64,000 nucleotides of DNA, taken from Rhodoglobus vestalii (lineage in GTDB: Bacteria > Actinomycetota > Actinomycetes > Actinomycetales > Microbacteriaceae). A model generated the notes under the pieces. The model did no database searches and was not told the origin of the DNA. It worked only from the letters and a program-made list of their open reading frames with translations. The stretch's first letter is position 1. The number at the start of each line of letters is the position of its first letter. The position numbers were made by a program, and so were the translations under genes. Below, in pieces: positions 8,360 to 16,626 of the stretch. Where the stretch lies: positions 1,116,001 to 1,180,000 of the forward strand of contig NZ_VFRA01000001.1 in NCBI RefSeq assembly GCF_006788895.1. Reading direction: 5' to 3'.

Positions 8360-9402
8360 AGCTCAGCATCAACAATGTCGGAAAATCGTTCGGCACAACG
8401 CCCGTTGTGACCAACGTCTCTCTCGACGTGCCCCAGGGGTCACGCACAGCCATCGTCGGGTCTTCGGGATGCGGCAAGACGACACTTCTGCGTCTTATTG
8501 CAGGCTTCATTAAGCCGGATTCGGGCGAGATCTCTCTGGGCGACCGCATCATCGCCGCCCCCGGGCACAGCGTGCCAGCACACCGACGAGGTATCGGATA
8601 TGTGGCTCAGGATGGTGCACTCTTTCCCCACCTATCGGTCGTCGCGAACATTGGGTTCGGTCTGCCCCGCGCCGGGCGAATTGAGCGCATCGGTGAAGTG
8701 ATGAAACTGGCCTCGCTCGATGAGAGTCTCGGCGCACGCTATCCCCACCAGCTTTCAGGTGGTCAGCAGCAGCGGGTTGCTCTCGCCCGCGCCCTCGCAC
8801 CCCGGCCCGAGGTGGTGCTGCTCGATGAGCCATTCAGCGCGCTCGATACCGGATTGCGTGGACAAACACGGGCGGCCGTGATCACCGCGCTGGAACGCAG
8901 CGGCACCACCACCGTGCTGGTGACCCACGATCAGGAAGAAGCCCTCTCCTTCGGTGATGGGGTCGCCGTAATGATCACGGGGGCGCTCCCGCAATCAGGA
9001 TCTCCTGAGACCGTGTTCAGCGACCCAGTTTCTGCTGACGTTGCCGCTCTCTTGGGCTGCGCCGTGCTACTGCCGGCTGCACGAAAAGGCAGCGATGTCG
9101 AGACCCCTTTGGGCGTGCTGAGAGTACGACACGACCACGCGACAGGGGCAGCATCGGTGGCAGCAATGATCCGCCCGGCCCAGGTTTCGCTGTCTGACAC
9201 GCACTCCCACTGCAGTGCGGCGGTGACTGGTCTGCGCCAGATGGGTCCCACCGCTGTGGTGTCTCTGGTGACGGAAGGCTCACACCCGACCGCGATCTCG
9301 CTCAGCGTTCCTACCCGTCAGACGCAGTCGCTAGTAGTGGGTGCCGTCATAGGCCTAGAGGTTGATGGTGGCGCTGTGCTCTATCCGTCGTCGCTTTCCT
9401 GA
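8356..9402 (+). CDS. fbpC: Ferric iron ABC transporter, ATP-binding protein
   Basis: A 348-residue ABC ATPase with Walker A GSSGCGKTT (about residues 35-43), Q-loop YVAQDGALFPHLSV, signature LSGGQQQRVALARAL and Walker B EVVLLDEPFSALD. A C-terminal TOBE-like regulatory domain follows (AAMIRPAQVSL). It energises FbpB. Its last 56 bp overlap the convergent adenylation-fusion gene on the other strand, so the two iron-regulated units meet tail to tail. Confidence 0.94.
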   Translation: MKLSINNVGKSFGTTPVVTNVSLDVPQGSRTAIVGSSGCGKTTLLRLIAGFIKPDSGEISLGDRIIAAPGHSVPAHRRGIGYVAQDGALFPHLSVVANIGFGLPRAGRIERIGEVMKLASLDESLGARYPHQLSGGQQQRVALARALAPRPEVVLLDEPFSALDTGLRGQTRAAVITALERSGTTTVLVTHDQEEALSFGDGVAVMITGALPQSGSPETVFSDPVSADVAALLGCAVLLPAARKGSDVETPLGVLRVRHDHATGAASVAAMIRPAQVSLSDTHSHCSAAVTGLRQMGPTAVVSLVTEGSHPTAISLSVPTRQTQSLVVGAVIGLEVDGGAVLYPSSLS

Positions 9403-12010
9403 CCAGGGTGCGCGCGCGACTCACGATAAAGGTGTAAAACTTCCACACCAGAAGCCCCACGACAAGTGAGGCAAGCGTTGCCAGTAGTGGCGAGTACGTT
9501 TCGATGCCCGGGTAAACCTGCCAGTGCGTGAGGTAGGTGAAGAAGGAAGCGCCGGCGAGCGTCGCAATGATTCCCACCAGCCAGCGCGGGGCGGGAAGTG
9601 ACGTGACCCACAGCAACAGCAGCACACCGCCGATGACGATCGCCGCACGCAGGGGTTGCCCGAAGAAACTGATCACACACACAACGCTGAGTGCCGACAC
9701 GAGCAGGCGCTGCGTTCTCGTGGCGATCCGCGCGATCACCCATCCCAACGCGATGCACCACGCGACCGTCGAGAGCGCATACATTTCGGTGCCCTCCGCG
9801 TGAACTCCCCCCAGAGCAACCGTTCTAACCACGAGCGTCAGTGCCAAGATCGCGAGTGCGAACGCAAACGGCCATCGCCGCTCCCACCGGCGCACCGCGG
9901 GGATGGCAAGAAGTACTACGACCAGCAGGATTGACCAGAGCATCGCTTCGAGAAACCAGTAGCGCCACTCGGAGGTCCACTGCGGGCTGCCTACGAAGTT
10001 GTTGACCAAGAAGACCGTGGCGGTGGCGTACGCACTAGCCACGAGCGTCACACAACCAATCCAGACAATCGCGGGGATCGCGAGCGAGGCAACGCTGGCA
10101 AGCATGGCCCGGGTGCGTAGTCGATCAGACCGATTCGTGAGGTGAAAACGTGCCAGGTTATAACCGGCGATCACCAACAAGAGATGGGCACCGCCCTGCA
10201 AAAAGAAGAGATCGCCGTGGGTCGCGACGATGAGCACGATCGCCACCGCGCGGAGCACAATGGGAACTTCGATGCGAGTCAATCGGCGTCGCGAACGCGG
10301 AATCTCCCTACTCGGTACCGCCCGGCGTTGAGCACCATACTCCGCGAGCTCGACCATCGACATTGTGGGCCAGGTGCGCGGCAGCACCCCCACCAACTCT
10401 TCCAAGTGCAGTGAAACTTCAACATAGCTCAGTGAGTCGCCCCCGAGATCGGCAAACGAGTCACCGATGACGGCGTGCGGAGTTCCCAAGAGGTGGGCGA
10501 TGCGCGCTCTCAGAGTCTCGGCGGTGTGGTCTGCGGCGGGGCTGGCGAACGCAGCGCTGCGGCTATTGGCGAAACGCAGCAGGGCAACCGTGTCAGTTTT
10601 GCCGCTGGGAGTGCGCGGGAACTCAGCGACCACATGCACCTCCACAGAATGAGCGGGTAAGCCCCACTGTGAGGTTGCATAGTCGGCGACCGGTGCGCAT
10701 TTTCGTTCCGTGGTCACAAAGAGCTTCAGCCGTTCGGCGCTACTGACCGCTTTCACACTGAGGCCAACAGCGTCGAGTTGCTGCTCGACATGATCGAGAT
10801 CGATGCGGAGTCCGTAAATCTTGGCAAGGCGATTGCTGCGCCCCACAATTTCGTAGAGCCCATCGTCGCGCTGTCGAGCAAGATCTCCGGTACGAAGCTC
10901 TGTTGTGCTGACACCCAACGCGAGATCTTGGGTACCGTGTCCGTAGCCCATCATCACGTTGGGCCCGGTGTAGACAAGTTCACCAACATCCGACGATGGC
11001 GGTGAGTCGATGCGAAACTGCCCCCCGGGGATGGGCACGCCGATAGTGCCCACAGCGGTTTCCGCCAGGTCACTCGGCACATAAGCCATTCGTGCCGTTG
11101 CCTCTGTCTGCCCATACATAGTGATGAAGTCGAATCCACGATGGCGGCCCAGCTGAATGAATTTGCGGGCCCGTTCGGGATCGAGTCTTCCTCCCGCCTG
11201 GGTGACATAGCGCAGCGACGGCAGCTCGCGCGACAGGAACTCAGTCTTTTCGAGCAGCTCAAAGGTGTACGGAACTCCCGCAAACGATGTCGCCTGCACC
11301 GCCTCGAAGTCATCCCATAGCTCGGCCTCAACCACCGAACGTGACGTCAAGCGCACCGATGCGCCGGCAACGAGGTGGCTATTGAGCACCGATAACCCGT
11401 AGCAGTAGTGCAGCGGCAGTGTAGTTATAGCCCGATCGTGGGCGCCAAGCTCGAGGTACTCAGAGATTGCGGAAGCATTCGACAGCACATTTTCTCGGGA
11501 AAGACGCACCACTTTGGGTGACCCTGTTGATCCGGAGGTGCTGGCGAGCATGGCAAGGTCAGGATGAAGCTCATGCCGCGTTCCCGGGCGTGCTTCGTGC
11601 AGCATCCACTGGTTGTTGTCAACGCGTGCAATGACGTCGGGATCGAAGCGGTCGATGAGGGCGTCAGCACGGTTGATGATGGGCTCGAAATCGGATGATG
11701 GGCCACCATCGGAGGCCTGCACTGTGGGTTCAACCAGCAACACCGGATGCCCGGCTTCCAGGGATGCGAGGTACGTGACGACCGGCTCCAGTGCTGCGGA
11801 TGCTTCGATCAGCACTAGCCTGCGGGTGGCCCCCAGTTCGTCTCGTCGAGCGGCGACGCGCTCGCGAAGATCGTCGTAGCTTAGATCGCCATCGTCGGTG
11901 ATGAGTGCGGTGTGCTGGTCTGAACCGCGAGCAAGGTTCAGGGCTTTGGTTTCGGTGTGGGTGATCGTCATCGTGTGCTGAGTACTTTCGTTCCATCCGA
12001 CGGGTCTCAT
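9347..12010 (-). CDS. Adenylation domain-carrier protein-membrane acyltransferase fusion, iron-regulated
   Basis: An 887-residue three-part protein. Residues about 15-480 are an ANL adenylating domain (P-loop ASTSGSTGSPKVV, YGQTEATARMAY, ELRTGDLARQ, PRTPSGKTDTV). Residues about 500-575 are a carrier domain with the phosphopantetheine site GGDSLSYVE. From about 600 to the end there are roughly ten hydrophobic helices resembling acyltransferase-3 or OpgC-type membrane acyltransferases. This suggests an acid is activated, loaded on the carrier and transferred at the membrane; the acid and acceptor are unknown. A classical iron box abuts the start, and fbpABC converges on the gene, so a role in iron acquisition is inferred. 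Met14 (11971) is an alternative start, since a TAGAAT -10-like box overlaps the first ATG. Confidence 0.85.
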   Translation of the reverse strand: MRPVGWNESTQHTMTITHTETKALNLARGSDQHTALITDDGDLSYDDLRERVAARRDELGATRRLVLIEASAALEPVVTYLASLEAGHPVLLVEPTVQASDGGPSSDFEPIINRADALIDRFDPDVIARVDNNQWMLHEARPGTRHELHPDLAMLASTSGSTGSPKVVRLSRENVLSNASAISEYLELGAHDRAITTLPLHYCYGLSVLNSHLVAGASVRLTSRSVVEAELWDDFEAVQATSFAGVPYTFELLEKTEFLSRELPSLRYVTQAGGRLDPERARKFIQLGRHRGFDFITMYGQTEATARMAYVPSDLAETAVGTIGVPIPGGQFRIDSPPSSDVGELVYTGPNVMMGYGHGTQDLALGVSTTELRTGDLARQRDDGLYEIVGRSNRLAKIYGLRIDLDHVEQQLDAVGLSVKAVSSAERLKLFVTTERKCAPVADYATSQWGLPAHSVEVHVVAEFPRTPSGKTDTVALLRFANSRSAAFASPAADHTAETLRARIAHLLGTPHAVIGDSFADLGGDSLSYVEVSLHLEELVGVLPRTWPTMSMVELAEYGAQRRAVPSREIPRSRRRLTRIEVPIVLRAVAIVLIVATHGDLFFLQGGAHLLLVIAGYNLARFHLTNRSDRLRTRAMLASVASLAIPAIVWIGCVTLVASAYATATVFLVNNFVGSPQWTSEWRYWFLEAMLWSILLVVVLLAIPAVRRWERRWPFAFALAILALTLVVRTVALGGVHAEGTEMYALSTVAWCIALGWVIARIATRTQRLLVSALSVVCVISFFGQPLRAAIVIGGVLLLLWVTSLPAPRWLVGIIATLAGASFFTYLTHWQVYPGIETYSPLLATLASLVVGLLVWKFYTFIVSRARTLVRKATTDRAQRHHQPLGL

Positions 12011-12015
12011 TCTAA

Positions 12016-12034
12016 TTAGGTAAGGCTAACCTAT
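12016..12034. promoter_or_regulatory. Iron box upstream of the adenylation-fusion gene
   Basis: TTAGGTAAGGCTAACCTAT matches about 17 of 19 positions of the DtxR/IdeR consensus. It is the strongest iron box in the window, ends only 6 bp from the first ATG of the minus-strand gene, and touches the 3' end of the manganese permease gene. Confidence 0.9.
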
Positions 12035-12903
12035 TATTTAGAGACTGTCTGCCGCCGCCGACGACTCGTGAGGTACTTGCCGATAACACCCTGCGTCGGG
12101 CTAAAGAGGTACACCAGCGCAAACACCGCACCCTCAGCGAGCACAATCATTCCGCCCGATGATGTATCGAGGTAATAACTCAAGTAGAGCCCCGCAACCG
12201 CACAGAACGCCGAGATCGTGGGGGCAAGCACGAGCATCCGCGAAAAACGATCGGTCAGCAAGTACGCGGTGGCGCCAGGAATGATCAGCATGGCCACCAC
12301 CAGAATCACCCCGACCGCCTGCAACGCCACCACCGAAGTGAGTGCGATAAGCCCCAGAAGCGCCGCCCCCAAGACCTTCGGATTCAGCCCAATCGCATGA
12401 GCGTGGACCGCATCGAACGCGTAGAGGGTGAAGTCCCGTCTCTTGAAAATCAGGATGCTGAACGTCACCGCACCCAAAATGATCACCTGAAGAAGTTCGG
12501 CAGACGAAACCCCGAGCAGGTTGCCGAAGATGATGTGGTTCAGATCCGTCTGCGATGGGGTCACCGAAATCAAGACCAGCCCGAGTGCAAAAAGCGTCGT
12601 AAAAACAATGCCGATTACGGCATCCTCCTTAATTCGGCTGGTATTTCTGATGATGCCGATCAGCGCGACGGCCAGAAACCCGAAGACGATGGCCCCGAGC
12701 GCAAACGGCGCACCCACCACATAGGCGAGCACCACCCCGGGAAGCACGGCGTGCGACACCGCATCCCCCATCAGCGACCACCCCACGAGCACAAGCCAGC
12801 ACGAGAGAACGGCACAGACGATGGCGGCGATAACACTCGTGGCCATCGCACGAACCATGAACTCATAGCTGAGTGGTTCAATCAGAAAATCGAGCGGGTT
12901 CAC
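12034..12903 (-). CDS. Manganese/zinc-type ABC transporter permease
   Basis: A 289-residue ABC-3 family permease with about eight membrane helices (AIVCAVLSCWLVLVGWSLMG, VSHAVLPGVVLAYVVGAPFA, VVALQAVGVILVVAMLIIPG). The GDAVSHAVLPG and MLIIPGATAYLLTDR blocks are typical of the SitC/MntB/ZnuB family. It is the last gene of a three-gene operon, its start overlapping the ATPase stop by 4 bp. The metal is most likely manganese, judged from the binding protein and shared operator. Confidence 0.93.
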   Translation of the reverse strand: MNPLDFLIEPLSYEFMVRAMATSVIAAIVCAVLSCWLVLVGWSLMGDAVSHAVLPGVVLAYVVGAPFALGAIVFGFLAVALIGIIRNTSRIKEDAVIGIVFTTLFALGLVLISVTPSQTDLNHIIFGNLLGVSSAELLQVIILGAVTFSILIFKRRDFTLYAFDAVHAHAIGLNPKVLGAALLGLIALTSVVALQAVGVILVVAMLIIPGATAYLLTDRFSRMLVLAPTISAFCAVAGLYLSYYLDTSSGGMIVLAEGAVFALVYLFSPTQGVIGKYLTSRRRRQTVSK

Positions 12904-13706
12904 GGTGCAGTTCCCGGGTTGAGAACGTCCAGCCCAAACGCTCGCGCAAGATTCGTCGGCTTGAGGATTTCGGTGGGCGTAGAGTGCATGATCACCGAAC
13001 GCATCAGCAGGATCGCCTCATCCGCGAGCGCAGGCAGCGCGTTGAGATCGTGAGTAGAAACGAACACGGTCGCCCCGTCATCCGCCAGTTGCCGCAACAG
13101 TGCTGTGATGGTCGCCTCTGAGCGCTTATCGACCCCCGCGAATGGTTCATCGAGCAAGAGAATCTCGGCGCCCTGAGCAATGCCACGGGCAACGAAAGCG
13201 CGCTTCTTTTGGCCGCCAGAGAGTTGACCAATCTGGCGGTCGGCGAGATCAGTGAGTTCCACGCGTTCCAGAGCTTCGGCTACCGCGGCACGGTCAGCCG
13301 CTCGAGCCCGCCGCGTGGGCCCCATGTGGCCATAACGGCCCATCATGACCACATCTCTCACCGAAATCGGGAAGGCCCAATCCACTTCTTCACTCTGCGG
13401 AACATATCCAATAGCTCCCGCCGAGCGCGCACGAGCCGGGGTCATACCGCCCAGAGTGACGGTTCCACGATCCGGCCGAATCATGCCGGTGATGGTTCTG
13501 AACAGCGTCGACTTGCCCGAACCATTCATGCCAATCAGCCCACAAATGCGGCCGGGAGCGATTGAGAAATTGACAGCGTCGAGAGCACGAACGTCACCGT
13601 AATGGACCGTGACGTTCTCCACAGCAATAGCGGGAACGGATGCCGCAGCACCGCCGCGCGGTTCACCCCCCGTCGGCCCCAACCCCGGTCCCGGCCGCGA
13701 AGGCAC
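12900..13706 (-). CDS. Manganese/zinc-type ABC transporter ATPase
   Basis: A 268-residue ATPase with Walker A GMNGSGKST, Q-loop YVPQSEEVDWAFPISV, signature LSGGQKKRAFVARGIAQ and Walker B EILLLDEPFAGVD. The Q-loop variant with EEVDW..P is typical of the metal-uptake subfamily. The first 23 residues are Gly/Pro-rich and poorly conserved. The GTG start overlaps the upstream stop codon (TAGTG), showing translational coupling with the binding-protein gene. Confidence 0.94.
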   Translation of the reverse strand: MPSRPGPGLGPTGGEPRGGAAASVPAIAVENVTVHYGDVRALDAVNFSIAPGRICGLIGMNGSGKSTLFRTITGMIRPDRGTVTLGGMTPARARSAGAIGYVPQSEEVDWAFPISVRDVVMMGRYGHMGPTRRARAADRAAVAEALERVELTDLADRQIGQLSGGQKKRAFVARGIAQGAEILLLDEPFAGVDKRSEATITALLRQLADDGATVFVSTHDLNALPALADEAILLMRSVIMHSTPTEILKPTNLARAFGLDVLNPGTAP

Positions 13707-14701
13707 TACGAGCCCTCGCCGGTGAGCCCAGAAATAATAACTTGGGCGTCATACCGCAGAAGCTCAAGGTATGACGGAACGGGACCATCGGCTTGCGAGA
13801 GGGAGTCCACATAGAGGGTTCCCCCAAAGCGCGTGCCGGTGGCCTCAACGACCTGCTGCATCGCGCGGTCGGAGACCGTGGATTCGCAGAACACTGCAGG
13901 GATATTCCGCTCGCGGACGACCTCAATGACGCTGGCGATTTGCCGCGGGGTCGCCTGCTGCTCGGCATTGACCGCCCACAGATAGTGCTCGGTGAGGCCG
14001 GCATCCCGAGCCAGATAGGAGAACGCTCCTTCACAGGTGGTGAGCGCCCGCTGCGAGGGCGTGAGCGTTGCCAATTCTGCGGTGAGCTCATCACTTACCG
14101 CCTGGAGTTCCTGTTTGTAGGCATCACCATTGGTCTCGTAGGTTGCCGCATTATCGGGGTCGAGTTCGCTGAACGCGGTCACCATATTGTCAACATAAAT
14201 CTGCCCATTAACGGGGCTCATCCAGGCGTGCGGATTGGGCAAACCCTTGTAGGCATCTTCAGCAATGGTGATCGTCTCCACCCCTTCAGAGACGACAACA
14301 TGGGGAACATCAAGCCCCCCAACGAACTGTGCGAACCAAGCCTCAAGATTGAGCCCATTGTCAAGAATGAGATCGGCTTCAGCAGCTTTCGCTATGTCAC
14401 CGGGTGTGGGTTCATAGCCATGAATTTCGGCACCAACCTTGGTGATCGACTCCACCCGCAGTTTATCGCCAGCCACATTCTCTGCCATATCTGCCAGCAC
14501 CGTAAAGGTCGTGAGAACGACGGGGCGGTCGTCGGCAGGGTCGGGCAGCGCACCAGCATCCGAGGCGATCGTGCACCCGGTAAGCCCGAATACGGTGAGC
14601 CCGGTAAGAGCGGTGAGAGCGGTAATGAATGCTCTTCGACTGCCGCGGAGAAAAGTGGATTGCGTCGTGCTGGCCATCCTCCGATTGTATGTTGGCCGCA
14701 C
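13706..14701 (-). CDS. Manganese-type ABC transporter substrate-binding lipoprotein
   Basis: A 331-residue cluster A-I binding protein. A lipoprotein signal ends LTVFGLTGCTIAS. Metal-ligand positions read GAEIHGYEPTP (first His), NPHAWMSP (second His), TTCEGAFSYLARDAGL (Glu in place of the third His) and LYVDSLS (Asp). The His-His-Glu-Asp set is the manganese-type set of PsaA/MntC, unlike the His-rich ZnuA set. The start is GTG at 14701 or ATG at 14677. It is the first gene of the operon. The MntR-like palindrome lies 10 bp upstream of the longer start. Confidence 0.92.
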   Translation of the reverse strand: MRPTYNRRMASTTQSTFLRGSRRAFITALTALTGLTVFGLTGCTIASDAGALPDPADDRPVVLTTFTVLADMAENVAGDKLRVESITKVGAEIHGYEPTPGDIAKAAEADLILDNGLNLEAWFAQFVGGLDVPHVVVSEGVETITIAEDAYKGLPNPHAWMSPVNGQIYVDNMVTAFSELDPDNAATYETNGDAYKQELQAVSDELTAELATLTPSQRALTTCEGAFSYLARDAGLTEHYLWAVNAEQQATPRQIASVIEVVRERNIPAVFCESTVSDRAMQQVVEATGTRFGGTLYVDSLSQADGPVPSYLELLRYDAQVIISGLTGEGS

Positions 14702-14710
14702 CCTGTTGTA

Positions 14711-14732
14711 AATCTACGTCCCGCCGTAGTTT
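14711..14732. promoter_or_regulatory. MntR-like palindrome AATCTACG-N6-CGTAGTTT upstream of the manganese transporter
   Basis: This has the same core, CTACG-N6-CGTAG, as the site at 4928-4949 in front of the DtxR/MntR-like gene. One position in the outer arms is mismatched. It sits directly upstream of the binding-protein gene on the minus strand, where a repressor would block transcription. Confidence 0.65.
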
Positions 14733-14868
14733 GTGGTTTAAGCCCGATGCGTCTGGACACCGTGCGAAGTCTGGCGAGAGTCAGTGTTAACGTGAACACA
14801 GGAATCGGGCAACAATCAGGCAATGGATGGCTGCCCCGCAGACATAAACAAAGACACGAGGAGCGACC

Positions 14869-16437
14869 TTGGCAGAGCACCACGGATCAGTTGCATCGCG
14901 GCCACGAGAACAGTGGAGTGGCCAGCTAGGCTTCATCCTCTCGGCCATCGGCTCAGCCGTGGGCCTGGGCAACATCTGGCGCTTCCCCGGAGTGGCCTAT
15001 GAGAATGGTGGCGGAGCATTTCTGATTCCCTACCTGATCGCACTGGTTACTGCCGGCATCCCGATCCTGTTCCTCGACTATGCGATTGGTCACCGCTTTC
15101 GTGGTTCCTCCCCCACCGCCTTCCGTCGCCTCGGTGGCAAAGCCGGCAAATGGCTTGAATCGCTTGGCTGGTTCCAAGTGTGGATCTGCATCGTCATCGC
15201 CGTGTACTACGCGGCCGTCGTGGCCTGGGCAGCCAGCTATTTCACCTTCAGCTTCGATCTGCGCTGGGGTGACGACACTGCCGGGTTCTTTCAGAATGAG
15301 TTTCTTCAGGTAAGCGACCCAGGATTCAGCGCGCAGTTCGTTCCCGCCGTGCTGATTCCGCTTGTGCTGGTCTGGGTGCTCGTGTTGGTCGTGCTCGGTT
15401 CCGGCATCGCCAAGGGAGTGCAGCGCGCCAACGTGATCTTTCTGCCCCTGCTGGTTGTCGCCTTCCTGATCTTGGTAGTACGTGCGCTGTTCTTGGATGG
15501 CGCCATGGACGGCCTCAACGCTCTCTTCACGCCCGACTGGGCAGCCCTCGGCAACCCCAGTGTGTGGATCGCCGCCTACAGCCAGATCTTCTTCTCACTG
15601 TCGATCGCGTTCGGCATTATGATCACCTACTCCTCGTACCGAGCACGTCGCGCCAACGTCACCGCCCCCGCGCTGGTTGTTGCGTTCGCGAACTCATCGT
15701 TCGAGATCATCGCCGGCATCGGTGTGTTCGCCACCCTCGGCTTCTTCGCGTTCCAGCAGGGTGTCGGCATTGATGAACTTGAGGGGCTCACCGGCGTTGG
15801 TCTCTCGTTCATCACCTTCCCCGCGATCGTCTCCGAAATGCCAGGGGGTGCACTGTTTGGCGCACTCTTCTTTGGCTCGCTTGTGATGGCAGGATTCACC
15901 TCACTTTTGTCCGTGTTGCAGGTGGTGTCATCCGCGTTCCAAGACAAATTCGGCCTGAGCGCGCGTCAGGCATCGCTGCGTGTCGGTATCGTGCTCGCCG
16001 TTGTCTCGGTGCTGCTCTTCTCGACGACCACCGGCCTCATCACTCTCGACACTGTCGACCAGTGGGCGAATAACATCGGAATCGTCGTCGCCGCAATCGC
16101 CTCCACAATCCTTGTGATCTGGGTGTTCCGCAAGGGCCCCGAGCTTGCAGCACACCTCAACGCCGTCTCCACCTTTAAGGTGGGCCGTATTTGGCAGTTA
16201 CTCGTCGGCGTGCTCGCCCCGATTGTGCTGCTCTATATGCTCATCCAGCGAATTATTGTGCTCGTGACCGAAGGCTATGAAGGGTACCCGCTGTGGTATT
16301 TGGCGGTCGCAGGCTGGGGCACAGTCGCGGTCATACTGGTCGGAGCGATCACTATGACGGCTTTGCGGTGGAGGCATGACCCCGACGATTTCACTGCGTG
16401 GCCCAGCGCCGAAGCACTGAAGGAGCTCAAGAAATGA
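14869..16437 (+). CDS. Sodium-dependent amino-acid transporter, NSS (SLC6/LeuT) family
   Basis: A 522-residue membrane protein with about 12 helices. The family's sodium/substrate motif in helix 1 is intact (LSAIGSAVGLGNIWRFPGVA), followed by ENGGGAFLIPYLIALV. It is a Na+-coupled importer. The small second gene identifies the methionine/alanine branch (MetP-type). The start is TTG at 14869, with AGGAG 5 bp upstream; no ATG lies nearby. The stop overlaps the start of the small-subunit gene (ATGA). Confidence 0.94.
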   Translation: MAEHHGSVASRPREQWSGQLGFILSAIGSAVGLGNIWRFPGVAYENGGGAFLIPYLIALVTAGIPILFLDYAIGHRFRGSSPTAFRRLGGKAGKWLESLGWFQVWICIVIAVYYAAVVAWAASYFTFSFDLRWGDDTAGFFQNEFLQVSDPGFSAQFVPAVLIPLVLVWVLVLVVLGSGIAKGVQRANVIFLPLLVVAFLILVVRALFLDGAMDGLNALFTPDWAALGNPSVWIAAYSQIFFSLSIAFGIMITYSSYRARRANVTAPALVVAFANSSFEIIAGIGVFATLGFFAFQQGVGIDELEGLTGVGLSFITFPAIVSEMPGGALFGALFFGSLVMAGFTSLLSVLQVVSSAFQDKFGLSARQASLRVGIVLAVVSVLLFSTTTGLITLDTVDQWANNIGIVVAAIASTILVIWVFRKGPELAAHLNAVSTFKVGRIWQLLVGVLAPIVLLYMLIQRIIVLVTEGYEGYPLWYLAVAGWGTVAVILVGAITMTALRWRHDPDDFTAWPSAEALKELKK

Positions 16438-16577
16438 CCGGCATCGCGTTTGCATTCTTCCTTGTCGCCGCCGTACTCGTCTGGGGCGGACTTATCGCGA
16501 GCATCATCTTTATCGCGCGACGACCCCAGGTCGAGAAGTACCCTGAGGGCTCAGAGCTCGTCGGCGACGACGATTAG
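16434..16577 (+). CDS. metS: MetS-like small subunit of the NSS amino-acid transporter
   Basis: A 47-residue protein with a single hydrophobic helix (FAFFLVAAVLVWGGLIASII), a basic step (ARRP) and an acidic tail ending GDDD. Its ATG overlaps the transporter stop (ATGA). Tiny one-helix partners downstream of bacterial NSS methionine/alanine transporters (MetS of Corynebacterium) have this size and tail, and are needed for transport. The family link rests on context and motif pattern. Confidence 0.85.
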   Translation: MTGIAFAFFLVAAVLVWGGLIASIIFIARRPQVEKYPEGSELVGDDD

Positions 16578-16579
16578 AG

Positions 16580-16618
16580 TTCGTGGCCGGGCCCTCTACA
16601 GAGAAACCCGACCACGAA
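16580..16618. terminator. Hairpin terminator between metS and the flotillin gene
   Basis: TTCGTGGCCGGG pairs with CCCGACCACGAA (11 of 12 bp, one mismatch) around a loop of about 15 bases. It lies just after the metS stop and just before the convergent flotillin stop, so it can serve both directions. There is no long T tract. Confidence 0.6.
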
Positions 16619-16626
16619 TGACCCTG

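Noticed and set aside
9347..12010. Start of a siderophore NRPS cluster
   Set aside because: There is only one adenylation and one carrier domain, no condensation or thioesterase domain and no precursor genes; only an iron-regulated activation/transfer protein can be claimed.
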